A stretch of 64,000 nt of DNA, from contig NZ_AUIS01000005.1 in assembly GCF_000423825.1 (NCBI RefSeq), positions 62,001-126,000 on the forward strand, written 5' to 3'. Source of the stretch: Thermithiobacillus tepidarius DSM 3134 (GTDB lineage: Bacteria > Pseudomonadota > Gammaproteobacteria > Acidithiobacillales > Thermithiobacillaceae). This document shows positions 52,676 through 61,292 of this stretch, piece after piece. The translations under genes were made by a program, and so were the position numbers. The notes beneath the pieces were generated by a model. That model worked only from the letters and a program-made list of their open reading frames with translations, did no database searches and was not told where the DNA came from. Numbering within the stretch: position 1 is the stretch's first letter; every line of letters begins with the position of its first letter.

Positions 52676-53257
52676 ATGGAAACTTATCCGCATAAGGTGG
52701 CCGGCATCTACGCCGACAGGAGCAGCGCGATCGCAGCCTACGATTTCTTGCGGAAACACGGCGTGCCCGAGGAGCAGCTGCATCTGATCAGCCCCGAGGA
52801 CGCCAGCAAGGCACAACCCGGCCAGGCTGCCGATGACGCGGCGGTGACCGCCAAGCCCGGCGAGGATCTGCATCAGAAGCTGGAGCCCGAGGGCGATGAG
52901 GTCGGCAAGCGCGTGCTGAAGGACCATATCTTGGGCGCCGGCGTCGGCGGTGTGGTCGGCGGCGTGGCCGGTGCGGCGGGCGTCGCCGCCATGGCGGCCG
53001 GCGGCGTGACCCTTTTTGCCGCCGCCCCGGTGATCGCCACGTTGGCCATGGCCGGCTGGGGCGCCATGGTGGGCGCCACCGTGGGTACCGGCGTCGGCAT
53101 GGAGGCGGGCGAGTTCGAGACGATGATTACGGACGCCGCCAAGAACGGCCAGTATATTCTGGTCGTGCACGCCAGCGACGAGGCGGAGCTGGAAAACAGC
53201 AAGCAGCTGATCCAGCGCACGGTGGGACCGGACGAGGTGGTGGAGGTAAAGGAATAG
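52676..53257 (+). CDS. General-stress-type protein with glycine-zipper membrane segment
   Basis: 193 residues from ATG 52676. N-terminal domain resembles the GsiB/GSP17M-like fold (YPHKVAGIYADRSSAIAAYDFLRKHGVPEEQLHLISPED, about 3-40); the middle is a long glycine-zipper helix pair (LGAGVGGVVGGVAGAAGVAAMAAGGVTLFAAAPVIATLAMAGWGAMVGATVGTGVGMEAG, about 102-160); the C-terminal strand AKNGQYILVVHASDEAELENSKQLIQRTVG. Such proteins are common in proteobacterial stress islands. First gene of the island; an excellent terminator (53291-53320) follows. Confidence 0.75.
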   Translation: METYPHKVAGIYADRSSAIAAYDFLRKHGVPEEQLHLISPEDASKAQPGQAADDAAVTAKPGEDLHQKLEPEGDEVGKRVLKDHILGAGVGGVVGGVAGAAGVAAMAAGGVTLFAAAPVIATLAMAGWGAMVGATVGTGVGMEAGEFETMITDAAKNGQYILVVHASDEAELENSKQLIQRTVGPDEVVEVKE

Positions 53258-53290
53258 CTGCCCCTCTCAGTTTGATTCGGATCGTTCTGA

Positions 53291-53320
53291 TCGGACAGCG
53301 GCATGCTGTCCGATTTTTTT
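53291..53320 (+). terminator. Rho-independent terminator
   Basis: Stem TCGGACAGC / GCTGTCCGA with a 5-nt loop followed by seven T. It ends the gene at 52676, so the following genes need their own promoters. Confidence 0.92.
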
Positions 53321-53483
53321 ATGCCGGTTTTCCGTCGCGGCATGTGGACATGCGTTTGTTCCGGCCGGCGCGGCTAGGACCATGGTGGGACGATTTAAGA
53401 CGGATCGGCGCGAACTTTTGCAGCGTCGGGCAATCCATAAAAATCATGTTTTCTGTCAAATTCCGCACCAAGGGGCAAATGCC

Positions 53484-53840
53484 ATGGAAAGTACCACGAA
53501 ACTGCTCTCCGCCGGCTCGCTCATGAAAGACGAAGTCGAGTCCCGGGATGGAGAGCATCTTGGCAAGATCACCGAGCTCATGATCGACATGGAGCGCGGC
53601 TGCATCGCGTACGCCGTGCTGTCCTTCGGCGGGCTGCTGGGCATCGGCGACAAGCTCTTCGCCGTGCCCTGGGAGGCCTTCCGGCTGCAAGGGCATACCT
53701 TGATCCTGAACGTGGACAAGGACACGCTGAAGCGGGCTCCCGGCTTCGACAAGGACTACTGGCCCGATATCAGTGATCCGGCCTGGGCGGCGCAGGTCCA
53801 CAGGCACTACGGCGTCGGCTCGCGCGGGATGCGGCATTGA
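53484..53840 (+). CDS. PRC-barrel domain protein
   Basis: 118 residues from ATG 53484 with AAGGGG at good distance. One PRC-barrel (about 10-95): LLSAGSLMKDEVESRDGEHLGKITELMIDMERGCIAYAVLSFGGLLGIGDKLFAVPWEAFRLQGHTLILNVDKDTLKRAPGFDKDYWPD. Such proteins occur in stress and photosynthesis-related loci and bind partners or RNA; the substrate here is unknown. Soluble. Confidence 0.92.
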   Translation: MESTTKLLSAGSLMKDEVESRDGEHLGKITELMIDMERGCIAYAVLSFGGLLGIGDKLFAVPWEAFRLQGHTLILNVDKDTLKRAPGFDKDYWPDISDPAWAAQVHRHYGVGSRGMRH

Positions 53841-53872
53841 CGCGCGCCCCTGCAGCCGCCAAGTGAGGCTTT

Positions 53873-53962
53873 ATGCCATACGTGATCCTTTGGCTGGTGG
53901 GGCTGCCGCTGGCGCTGGTCGTGCTCTTCCTGCTTTTTTCCACCCTCTTTCCCCCTGCCTAG
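53873..53962 (+). CDS. Micro-protein, single membrane helix (paralogue A)
   Basis: 29 residues, MPYVILWLVGLPLALVVLFL then a short tail ending FPPA, preceded by AAGTGAGG. A single hydrophobic helix with two conserved prolines. It shares its pattern with the micro-protein at 54055 (LYIILWLLGVPVSLLILFWLF), so the two are paralogues. No known function. Confidence 0.6.
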   Translation: MPYVILWLVGLPLALVVLFLLFSTLFPPA

Positions 53963-54054
53963 CGGCGCCGCGGTGGTCGCGGTGATCCGGCATCGGGGCG
54001 TGGTCTCGGGAGGTTTTGCAATAAAGCCATAAGCCATAAAGCAAGGAGGCCGTG

Positions 54055-54135
54055 ATGCTTTACATCATCCTGTGGTTGCTCGGTGTCCCGGTGAGTCTCC
54101 TCATTCTGTTCTGGCTCTTCTCCGTCATCTTCTAA
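54055..54135 (+). CDS. Micro-protein, single membrane helix (paralogue B)
   Basis: 26 residues, MLYIILWLLGVPVSLLILFW and a short end. A strong ribosome site AAGGAGG precedes the ATG by 5 bp. Shares about half of its aligned residues with paralogue A at 53873, including the ILWL-G-P core. Predicted to sit in the inner membrane. The good ribosome site and the conserved pair support real genes despite the size. Confidence 0.75.
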   Translation: MLYIILWLLGVPVSLLILFWLFSVIF

Positions 54136-54168
54136 CCTTGCTTTTCGTGCGCAATACGGAGGCATGTC

Positions 54169-55077
54169 ATGAACCAACGTGTGGTGGCAGAAGAAGTGGT
54201 GGAAGAGGTGCGCAGGCCGGCGCCGATCAGTTGGGGCGCGGTATTCGCGGGCCTGGTCTTTACCCTGGCCATAGCCTGGTTGCTGCATCTGTTGGGTTCG
54301 GCGCTGGGCCTCAGCATCGTGGATATGACGGATGCTGAAGCCGTGGGCAAGGGATTGGCCTACGGCGCGGCTTTCTGGGTGCTGGTCAGTTGGGCCATCT
54401 CCTTTTTTCTGGGCGGCTTGCTTGCCGGCCGGCTGGCGGGCAAGGCCGACCGCGCCGTCGGCATCATGCACGGCATGACGCTCTGGGGCGTGACCACCCT
54501 GCTCACGGTGCTTCTCGGGGTGGCCGGCTTGACCAATCTGCTGCAGACCGCGGGCTCGGCCCTGCGCGGCGGCGCCAGCCTGGGCGCGGCGGCGGCCGGC
54601 GGGGCGCCGGGCCTGGGTGGGCCGGTGGGGAGCAATGTGGCCGTCGGCCTGCAGGCGGAGCTGAAGCAGAAGGTCAGCGAAGCCTTGGCGCAAGCGGCGC
54701 AGCGGGGCGGTCCCGGCGCCCAGGTCAGCCAGGCCGAAGCGCGGCGTGCCGTGGAGCAGTTGGACCGCCAGACTCTCGGGGAAATCGCCGGTGCGCTGGT
54801 CAGGGGGGACGCGGAGCAGGCCAAGCGCATCCTGGCTGCCAGCACGACCCTGTCCCGAGCCGAGGTGAATCAGATCGTCGACGGGCTGGGCACCGAGGCG
54901 CAGCGCTACCAGCGCGAGGCGAAGGACGCGGCGGACAAGGCGGCGGGCTATTCCTCGGCAGTGCTGTGGGCGGTGTTCGTCAGCAGTGCCATTGGCCTGG
55001 TGCTGGCCATCATCGGCGGCTGGATGGGCGCCAAGAGCGTAGCCCGGATCTATGGCTATCGGTTTTACGAATTCTAA
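54169..55077 (+). CDS. Polytopic membrane protein with alanine/glutamine-rich soluble middle
   Basis: 302 residues. Four transmembrane helices (about 22-48, 64-90, 99-122, 267-290). The segment between the third and fourth is soluble, first Gly/Ala-rich (residues 130-165) then helical with charged repeats (LKQKVSEALAQAAQRGG, AEARRAVEQLDRQTLGEIAGALVRGDAEQAKRILAASTTLSRAEVNQIVDGLG), ending with KDAADKAAGYSSAVLWAVFVS. The pattern occurs in stress islands of proteobacteria as an unannotated family (sometimes labelled PhnA-like). Follows micro-protein B by 33 bp, with GGAGG upstream. Confidence 0.75.
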   Translation: MNQRVVAEEVVEEVRRPAPISWGAVFAGLVFTLAIAWLLHLLGSALGLSIVDMTDAEAVGKGLAYGAAFWVLVSWAISFFLGGLLAGRLAGKADRAVGIMHGMTLWGVTTLLTVLLGVAGLTNLLQTAGSALRGGASLGAAAAGGAPGLGGPVGSNVAVGLQAELKQKVSEALAQAAQRGGPGAQVSQAEARRAVEQLDRQTLGEIAGALVRGDAEQAKRILAASTTLSRAEVNQIVDGLGTEAQRYQREAKDAADKAAGYSSAVLWAVFVSSAIGLVLAIIGGWMGAKSVARIYGYRFYEF

Positions 55078-55089
55078 AGGAGAACGGCC

Positions 55090-55224
55090 ATGACCTACGG
55101 ATTGCTGGGGCTGGTGCTTATTGTCCTGTTGATCGCAATTTTGCTGCAGAACGTCTACGTGGGCGGTTTGGGCGGCGTTGTGCTGGTGGTGCTGCTGATT
55201 CTCCTGCTGATGGGCCGGGTGTAA
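55090..55224 (+). CDS. Small membrane protein, two helices
   Basis: 44 residues, two hydrophobic stretches (MTYGLLGLVLIVLLIAILLQ and a second) linked by NVYVGGLGG. Ribosome site AAAGGAG before the ATG at 12-13 bp from the previous stop, so it is cotranscribed with the membrane protein at 54169. Followed by an intrinsic terminator (55265-55287). Family not recognised. Confidence 0.7.
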   Translation: MTYGLLGLVLIVLLIAILLQNVYVGGLGGVVLVVLLILLLMGRV

Positions 55225-55264
55225 AGATCGAATTTGCGAATGCCGGATTGAGCGCATCTCCTGT

Positions 55265-55287
55265 ACCGGCTGAAAAGCCGGTTTTTT
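55265..55287 (+). terminator. Rho-independent terminator
   Basis: Stem ACCGGCT / AGCCGGT with GAAA tetraloop, then a T-run. It ends the operon 54055(53873)-55224. The next 170 bp up to the SDR gene contain no second hairpin. Confidence 0.9.
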
Positions 55288-55457
55288 GTGGGAAACTTTC
55301 AGAATCGTCATTGCGTGATGTTGAATTGCAAAATTTGCCCATTCGTCGGGTGCTGCATCATCAAAAGGTCCGATTCACCATGCAGGCGCAGCAGATATAG
55401 TTAAGCCCCTGTTGGGACGAACCAATTTGCAGTCGGTCGTGGCAAAAAGGAGGCCGT

Positions 55458-56321
55458 ATGGCAGAGCAGCAGCATCCGGTGGGCCAGCCCCCGCAGCAGC
55501 AGGAGCCGCCTGGCCGGGAATCCGACATGACGCCACGGCCCCGTGCTGACGACAGCCGGTATCGGGGCAGCGGCAAGCTGGCGAACAAGGCGGCGCTGAT
55601 CACCGGCGGCGACAGCGGGATCGGGCGGGCGGTGGCGATCGCTTTTGCCAAGGAAGGGGCCGACGTGGCCATCGTCTATCTCAGCGAACATGGCGATGCC
55701 GAGGAAAGCAAGCGCCTGGTCGAGCAGCAGGGCCGGCGCTGCATCACCATCGCCGGCGATGCCGGGGACGAGGGCTTCTGCCGGCAGGCGGTGCAGCAGA
55801 CCCTGGACGCCTTCGGCCGCCTGGACGTGCTGGTCAACAACGCCGCCGAGCAGCATCCGCAAAAGCGCCTCGAGGACATCAGCGCCGAGCAGCTGGAAAA
55901 GACCTTCCGCACCAACATCTTTTCCTACTTCTTCATGACCAAGGCGGCGCTGCCGCACCTGAAGGCGGGCGCGGCCATCGTCAACACCACTTCGGTGACC
56001 GCCTACAAGGGCAGCCCGGAGCTGCTGGATTACTCGTCCACCAAGGGGGCCATCGTCGCCTTCACCCGCTCCCTGTCCCAGTCCCTGGCGGAACAGGGCA
56101 TCCGCGTCAACGCGGTGGCGCCGGGTCCCATCTGGACGCCGCTGATTCCCTCAACTTTTCCGCCCGAGAAGGTGGAGAGCTTCGGCAAGAACGTGCCCCT
56201 CGGGCGCGCCGGGCAGCCGGAGGAGATCGCCCCCAGCTACGTATTCCTGGCTTCGGACGATGCTTCCTACATGACCGGCCAGGTGCTGCATCCCAACGGC
56301 GGCACGGTGGTCAACGGCTGA
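55458..56321 (+). CDS. SDR-family oxidoreductase (YghA-like)
   Basis: 287 residues; start at 55458 with AAAGGAGGCC upstream. N-terminal extension about 1-38 (PQQQEPPGRESDMTPRPR), then a Rossmann domain: AALITGGDSGIGRAVAIAFAKEGADVAIVYL (TGxxxGIG), NNAAEQHPQ, active site with Ser in NTTSVTAYKG and YSSTKGAIVAF (YxxxK), RVNAVAPGPIWTPLIP. NADP-dependent alcohol or aldehyde reductase of the type seen beside stress genes (YghA, general stress protein 39). Substrate unknown. Confidence 0.9.
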   Translation: MAEQQHPVGQPPQQQEPPGRESDMTPRPRADDSRYRGSGKLANKAALITGGDSGIGRAVAIAFAKEGADVAIVYLSEHGDAEESKRLVEQQGRRCITIAGDAGDEGFCRQAVQQTLDAFGRLDVLVNNAAEQHPQKRLEDISAEQLEKTFRTNIFSYFFMTKAALPHLKAGAAIVNTTSVTAYKGSPELLDYSSTKGAIVAFTRSLSQSLAEQGIRVNAVAPGPIWTPLIPSTFPPEKVESFGKNVPLGRAGQPEEIAPSYVFLASDDASYMTGQVLHPNGGTVVNG

Positions 56322-56356
56322 GCGTGAATCACTCCCTCGATGACAGGAGACACATG

Positions 56357-56890
56357 ATGAATACACGCACGATATTGGGCAACAGCCTCATGGCCGGCAT
56401 GGCTGCCGCCCTGCTGTTCTTTTCACCGGCCAGTCATGCCCAGGCCCAGGCCGACCGGGCCTTCATGGAAATGGCTGCCCAAGGCGGCATGGCGGAGGTG
56501 CAGATGGGACAGATGGCCACCAGGCAGGCCGCCGACCCGGATGTGAAGCAGTTCGGCCAGCGTATGGTGGATGACCACGGCAAGGCCAACGCGGAGCTGA
56601 AGCAGTTGGCTCAGAAAAAGGGCGTGACCCTGCCCGATGACACGGACAAGAAGCACAAGGACATCGCCGCCCGCTTGGCCAAGCTCAAGGGTGCCGAGTT
56701 CGACCGGGCCTACATGGCGGCCATGGTGAAGGATCACCAGGAGGACGTGACCCACTTCGAGAACAAGGCCAAGAACGCCAAGGACGCCGACGTCAAGGCG
56801 TGGGCCGGCAAGACCCTGCCGGTGCTGAAGGAGCACCTGCAGATGGCCGAAAGCCTGCATGCCCGTCTGGCCAAGTCGGGGTCCAAGTGA
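56357..56890 (+). CDS. Exported DUF4142 protein
   Basis: 177 residues from ATG 56357 (ATG 56354 alternative), with AGGAG at 56345. Signal peptide to about AQA (30), then the DUF4142 four-helix, ferritin-like fold: DRAFMEMAAQGGMAEVQMGQMATRQAADPDVKQFGQRMVDDHGKANAELKQLAQKKGVTLPDDTDKKHKDI, AYMAAMVKDHQEDVTHFENKAKNAKDADVKAWAGKTLPVLKEHLQMA. The His/Glu/Asp pattern suggests a metal or stress-binding protein in the periplasm; often near stress regulators. Confidence 0.9.
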   Translation: MNTRTILGNSLMAGMAAALLFFSPASHAQAQADRAFMEMAAQGGMAEVQMGQMATRQAADPDVKQFGQRMVDDHGKANAELKQLAQKKGVTLPDDTDKKHKDIAARLAKLKGAEFDRAYMAAMVKDHQEDVTHFENKAKNAKDADVKAWAGKTLPVLKEHLQMAESLHARLAKSGSK

Positions 56891-56963
56891 GTTCGGGCCG
56901 CAGCCGATGATTGCATGCCGCTCCGGGCCCCGGTCCGGGGCGGCGATCAAGCGGAGGTGCAAC

Positions 56964-57257
56964 ATGGCAAGCGAAAGCAAGATCACGACCAATCACGATG
57001 AGATCCGTCGCTGGGTGGAGCAGCGCGGCGGGCACCCGGCGCGGGTCAAGGGCACCGGCAAGGGAAGCGACGAAGGGCTCCTGCGCATCGACTTTCCCGG
57101 CTACAGCGGAGGCGATTCGCTGGAGGAGATCTCCTGGGAGGACTTCTTCGACAAGTTCGAGGAAAAGGAGCTCGCCTTTCTCTACCAGGACAAGACCGCT
57201 GGCGGCGAGGAAAGCCGCTTTTCCAAGCTGGTGAGCCGCAAGGAGCACAAGCACTGA
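56964..57257 (+). CDS. Small soluble stress-cluster protein (97 aa)
   Basis: 97 residues from ATG 56964, with GCGGAGG upstream. Contains EIRRWVEQRGGHPARVKGTGKGSDEGLLRIDFPGYSGGDSLEEISWEDFFDKFEEKELAFLYQDKTAGGE, a family that is frequent in stress clusters and is often mislabelled in databases as a glucan branching enzyme; no enzyme motif is seen here. Acidic middle, basic ends. Function unknown. Confidence 0.82.
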   Translation: MASESKITTNHDEIRRWVEQRGGHPARVKGTGKGSDEGLLRIDFPGYSGGDSLEEISWEDFFDKFEEKELAFLYQDKTAGGEESRFSKLVSRKEHKH

Positions 57258-57285
57258 GGGCCGGAGTGGCCGGCCAGCGAGGTAA

Positions 57286-58887
57286 ATGATGAACAAGCAG
57301 GCAGCGTGGGCGGGTCTCTTTCTGATCTTGGCCGCTTTTGCCTGGATGGGCAGCGCGGCCGCCGCCGATGGGGCGCGCTCCGGCACCCTGACCATCCTGC
57401 ACACCAACGACTTCCATGGGCGCTACATGCCCTTTGCCGTGGCCCCCGGCAACGCCACCGCCCAGACCGGTGATCCGGGCCGGGCGCCGCAGAGCTTCGC
57501 GCGGACGGGCAAGGTCAACGGATTCGCGCGCCTGGCCACCGCCATCGCGCAGATCCGCCGCGAGCGCGGTCCGACCAACGTGCTGCTCCTGCATGGCGGC
57601 GACACCTTCAGCGACGATCTCCTGGGCAACCTGACCCGGGGCGAGGCGATCATTCGCCTGATGAACGCGGTGGGTTATCAGTTCATGGCCCTGGGCAACC
57701 ATGATTTCGACTACGGCGTCGAGCGCACCCGCGAGCTGCAGCGGCTCGCCCGCTTTCCCATGCGCGGCGCCAACGTCATCGACCAGGCCAGCGGCCGGCC
57801 CTTCCTGGGCAACCCGGCCGTGATCCTGACGGCGGGCGGGCTGCGCGTGGGCATCCTGGCGCTGGGCTACCACAACACCGACCAGACCGGCAGTCCGGAC
57901 AACACCAAGGGGCTGCGCTTCACCAGCGGCATCGAGGCGGCCAAGCGCTACGTGCCCATGCTGCGGCGCCAGGCCGACATGGTGGTGGTCCTGTCCCATC
58001 AGGGCAGCAAGGTGGACCGCATCCTGGCCCGCGAGGTGCCGGACATCGATCTCATCGTCGGCGCCCATTCCCACGACGAGATCGCGCCGCCGGAACGCAT
58101 CGGCAAGGTGCGCCTGGTGCAGGCCCTGTCCGACGCGGCGGTGCTCGGCGAGGTGACGATCCGGGTGGCCGACGGCCAGATCGCCGAGGTGCGCGGCGTG
58201 GCCCACACCCTGTGGGACGACCGGTATCCGGCCGACCCTGGGGTCAGCCGCCTGATCGAGCGCCTGCGCGCGCCCCATCGCGCCCAGCTGGAGGCGGTGA
58301 TCGCCACCGCCGCCGAGCGCATCGGCCGGCGCTACAAATCGGAGAGCCCCTTCGACACCCTGGCCGGCGAGATCCTGCGCCGCCATGCCAAGGCCGAGGT
58401 GGCCTTCCTGCCGGGCGTGGGCTACGGCGTGTCCCTGTCGCCGGGCCCCATCCGGCGCGAGGACCTCTACACCCTGCTGCCGCATCCGTCCAAGGTGGTC
58501 AGCATGCGGCTCACCGGGGCGCAGATCCTGGCGATCCTGGAGCAGAGCGCGACCAACCAGAAGCCGGAGAATCCCCTCGACGCGGTCGGCGGCCTGGTGC
58601 AGACGGCCGGCCTGCGCTGGACCGTTGACCTGACCCGGCCTATCGGCCAGCGCATCCGCGACGTGGCCGTGGGCGACGCGCCCCTCGACCCCGACCGCAG
58701 CTACCGGGTGGTGACCCACAGCGGCATGCTGCAGGGCATCCACCGCTACGGCACCTTTGCCGAGGGCCGCGACATCGAGCGGACAGAGGACAAGGTGACG
58801 GACGTGGTGGAGGCGGGGCTGCGAGCCATGGGGACCGTGCGTGCTCCGGCTTTGGGCGCGGTCACCCTGATCAAAGACGAAACTTGA
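57286..58887 (+). CDS. Exported 5'-nucleotidase/metallophosphatase
   Basis: 533 residues, signal peptide to about AAA (26), metallophosphatase domain (about 32-260): LTILHTNDFHGR, LLLHGGDTFSDDLLG, FMALGNHDFDYG, VVVLSHQGSKVD and VGAHSHDE give the dinuclear metal site; the C-terminal 5_nucleotid_C domain (about 340-500) binds the substrate (GQ...FLPGVGYGVSL, LPHPSKVVSMRLTG, VTHSGMLQGIH). It hydrolyses nucleotides or cyclic nucleotide monophosphates in the periplasm. Its place in a stress island is unusual but common in related genomes. Confidence 0.92.
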   Translation: MMNKQAAWAGLFLILAAFAWMGSAAAADGARSGTLTILHTNDFHGRYMPFAVAPGNATAQTGDPGRAPQSFARTGKVNGFARLATAIAQIRRERGPTNVLLLHGGDTFSDDLLGNLTRGEAIIRLMNAVGYQFMALGNHDFDYGVERTRELQRLARFPMRGANVIDQASGRPFLGNPAVILTAGGLRVGILALGYHNTDQTGSPDNTKGLRFTSGIEAAKRYVPMLRRQADMVVVLSHQGSKVDRILAREVPDIDLIVGAHSHDEIAPPERIGKVRLVQALSDAAVLGEVTIRVADGQIAEVRGVAHTLWDDRYPADPGVSRLIERLRAPHRAQLEAVIATAAERIGRRYKSESPFDTLAGEILRRHAKAEVAFLPGVGYGVSLSPGPIRREDLYTLLPHPSKVVSMRLTGAQILAILEQSATNQKPENPLDAVGGLVQTAGLRWTVDLTRPIGQRIRDVAVGDAPLDPDRSYRVVTHSGMLQGIHRYGTFAEGRDIERTEDKVTDVVEAGLRAMGTVRAPALGAVTLIKDET

Positions 58888-58939
58888 CGGTCCAAAAGAT
58901 TGTGAACAGTCAAAGACCGGAACCTTGAGGAGGTTTGCC

Positions 58940-59590
58940 ATGGAACGCAATCGATTCGGCAAGCATGACATGCGGCGCCGGCACCCGCTGGACGGCCAGA
59001 ATCAGGTGGATCACTCGCCGGAAGGCGTGTCCGGCCGCGACGCCGGGCCGGGCCGCCATCGCCATCACGCGGAACGCTCGGCGCGGCCTTGGGCCGATGC
59101 CGAAGAAGGACAGAGCCATGCGCGCGGCGGCCGCGAGGTGTTCCACCCGGAAGCGGATTACGACGAGGACAACCTGGCCTTCATCCCCAATTCCTACGGC
59201 GGGCGCTACGAGCGCCGCGACATGATGCAGCACCGCATGGATGCCCAGAGCGGCGACTATGGCAGCCACCGTTCCTGGCACGCTTGGGAACGCAATCCGT
59301 CGGGCATCGCGGAGCGGCAGGATGAGCGTCCGCGCGGCGGGCAGCGGGGCAAGGGGCCCAAGGGTTATCAACCCTCCGACGAACGCCTGAAGGAGCGGTT
59401 GCAAGAAGCGTTCTATGATGATGATGAACTGGATGCCAGCGAAATCGAGATCCTGGTCCAGGGCGGCGAGGTGACGCTGCAGGGCGCGGTGGCCGAGCGG
59501 GAGGACCGTCAGCGGGCGGAGTGGCTGGTCGAGCGCGTGGCGGGCCACCGGGTGCACGTCAACAACAATCTCCGTGTCCAGGGCCACTAG
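58940..59590 (+). CDS. BON-domain protein
   Basis: 216 residues from ATG 58940 with a GAGGAGG ribosome site. The first 140 residues are polar and Arg/His/Glu-rich, without signal peptide (LDGQNQVDHSPEGVSGRD, NSYGGRYERRDMMQHRMDAQSGDYG). The C-terminal BON domain (about 148-212): SDERLKERLQEAFYDDDELDASEIEILVQGGEVTLQGAVAEREDRQRAEWLVERVAGHRVHVNNNLRVQ. BON domains bind lipids or the envelope. Stress-associated; the N-terminal part resembles the RcsB-like or SWFGD-type proteins seen in similar islands. Confidence 0.85.
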   Translation: MERNRFGKHDMRRRHPLDGQNQVDHSPEGVSGRDAGPGRHRHHAERSARPWADAEEGQSHARGGREVFHPEADYDEDNLAFIPNSYGGRYERRDMMQHRMDAQSGDYGSHRSWHAWERNPSGIAERQDERPRGGQRGKGPKGYQPSDERLKERLQEAFYDDDELDASEIEILVQGGEVTLQGAVAEREDRQRAEWLVERVAGHRVHVNNNLRVQGH

Positions 59591-59685
59591 AAGTGCGCCG
59601 TGGTCCACGGCAGTCGGCAGGACCTTGGGGTGGGAACGTGGGAGCATCGCGTTGTAATCGGGAATCTGCAAGTGTGGAGGTTGAG

Positions 59686-59916
59686 ATGGCTTCCAGAAAG
59701 ATGTCCGAGCCGCCGGACCCCAAGGGCAGCCTGCCCAGGCATGTACTGGAGATCTACCTGGCGGCGTTCAACCGCGCCTGGAATGCGTGCGCCGGCGATG
59801 ATGACCGCAGAGGGCATCTCTCGCGCGCGGAAATCGCCCATAAAGCGGCTTGGATGGCGGTCAGGCAGCAGTATGAGCAGCCGGGCGGGAACGCCCGCAG
59901 CGGCGCGGAGGACTGA
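59686..59916 (+). CDS. chaB: ChaB-like protein
   Basis: 76 residues from ATG 59686 (GTGGAGG upstream). PRHVLEIYLAAFNRAWNACAGDDDRRGHLSRAEIAHKAAWMAVRQQYEQP is the ChaB core (LP..AQEIYLAAFNNAW...EE.AHRVAWAAVK). ChaB is a putative regulator of the cation antiporter ChaA in E. coli; no chaA is adjacent here, although a K+/H+-type antiporter lies at 45189. Last gene of the stress island. Confidence 0.88.
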   Translation: MASRKMSEPPDPKGSLPRHVLEIYLAAFNRAWNACAGDDDRRGHLSRAEIAHKAAWMAVRQQYEQPGGNARSGAED

Positions 59917-60192
59917 TCCAGCCGTCCTGCGCCGCGCCGGCCGGGCGGCCAAGCGATGATCGCCGGCCGACAGTCCGCGGTTATTCTGCAATGCTGGAAT
60001 CACTCGTCCGGCGTGCCGCCAGGCACGCGCGGACTCCATGAGCCTGGAGCCAGGCGGGTCACTCCGAGCAGGGAGGATCAAACACACCGGTAACGCAAGT
60101 CGAGCAGGCCTTACCCAACTCTTAATAAATCTGAAACGCACCCGCACGCGTTGCGCGCGTTGCCGGTACGGCGAAATAAGATGGAGGAGGCT
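59917..60192. other. 276-bp intergenic region before the sugar-nucleotide genes
   Basis: A 12-bp bulged hairpin GTCCGGCGTGCC...GGCACGCGCGGAC (60006-60034) is likely the end signal of the ChaB unit. An AT-rich stretch around 60121-60135 (CTTAATAAATC) may hold the promoter of the 60193 gene. No further gene is visible. Confidence 0.45.
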
Positions 60193-61221
60193 ATGAAGAA
60201 CTTACAAAGAAAGCGCATTCTGGTCACCGGTGGCGCGGGTTTCCTGGGCTCTCACCTATGCGAGCGGCTGCTGAACGAAGGCCACGATGTCCTGTGCGTG
60301 GATAATTTCTTCACCGGCGCCAAGGAAAACATCATCCCGCTGCTGGACAACCCGCACTTCGAGGTGCTCCGCCACGACGTGACCTTCCCCCTCTACGTGG
60401 AGGTGGACGAGATCTACAACCTGGCCTGCCCGGCCTCGCCGGTCCACTATCAGTTCGATCCGGTGCAGACCACCAAGACCAGCGTGCTCGGGGCCATCAA
60501 CATGCTGGGCCTGGCCAAGCGCACCAGGGCCAAGATCTTCCAGGCCTCCACCAGCGAGGTCTACGGCGACCCGCAGGTGCACCCGCAGCCGGAGGAGTAC
60601 CGCGGTCACGTCAATCCCAACGGCCTGCGCGCCTGCTACGACGAGGGCAAGCGCTGCGCCGAGACCCTCTTTTTCGATTACCGCCGCCAGCATGGCCTGC
60701 GCATCAAGGTGGCGCGCATCTTCAACACCTACGGCCCGAAGATGCTGCCCAACGACGGGCGGGTGATCTCCAACTTCATTGTCCAGGCCCTCCGGGGCGA
60801 GCCCATCACCGTCTACGGCGACGGCCTGCAGACGCGCTCCTTCTGCTACGTGGACGATCTGATCGAGGGCTTTCTCCGCTTGATGAACAGCCCCGACGAT
60901 CTGCCCGGGCCGATCAATCTGGGCAATCCCGGCGAGTTCACCATCCTGGAGCTGGCCCAGAAGGTGCTGTCCATGACCGGCTCTAAATCCAAGATCGTGT
61001 TCAAGCCGCTGCCCAAGGATGATCCCCTGCAGCGGCGCCCGGACATCTCCCTGGCCCGGGAGCAGTTGCGCTGGGAGCCCAAGATCAAGCTGGAAGAGGG
61101 GCTGATCAAGACCATCGCTTATTTCGACAAGCTGCTCAAGGCGGGCAGAACCGCCAAGTCTTTTGCCAAGCCAGTGATCCATCCCGCCGCCGAGGCGCAG
61201 TCGCTGCGCCTGAATTTTTGA
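60193..61221 (+). CDS. uxs: UDP-glucuronate decarboxylase (UDP-xylose synthase)-like SDR
   Basis: 342 residues from ATG 60193, with GGAGGAGG just upstream (earlier in-frame ATGs are unsupported). [22 protein letters not shown] (NAD site), [63 protein letters not shown] with YxxxK as YDEGK (characteristic for UXS), [42 protein letters not shown]. It decarboxylates UDP-glucuronate to UDP-xylose, a donor for polysaccharides. First gene of a nucleotide-sugar cluster; the next gene follows by 71 bp. Confidence 0.92.
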   Translation: MKNLQRKRILVTGGAGFLGSHLCERLLNEGHDVLCVDNFFTGAKENIIPLLDNPHFEVLRHDVTFPLYVEVDEIYNLACPASPVHYQFDPVQTTKTSVLGAINMLGLAKRTRAKIFQASTSEVYGDPQVHPQPEEYRGHVNPNGLRACYDEGKRCAETLFFDYRRQHGLRIKVARIFNTYGPKMLPNDGRVISNFIVQALRGEPITVYGDGLQTRSFCYVDDLIEGFLRLMNSPDDLPGPINLGNPGEFTILELAQKVLSMTGSKSKIVFKPLPKDDPLQRRPDISLAREQLRWEPKIKLEEGLIKTIAYFDKLLKAGRTAKSFAKPVIHPAAEAQSLRLNF

Positions 61222-61292
61222 AGCGCCGGCCGCCTGCTGAGCCGGCATTGGAGATGCGTGGAGCAACGTGAACAGACTTCCGGAGAATGGGC

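Noticed and set aside
55410-55445. Sigma-54 promoter before the SDR gene (TGGGACGAACCAATTTGCA)
   Set aside because: GG to GC spacing is 13 bp, not 10.
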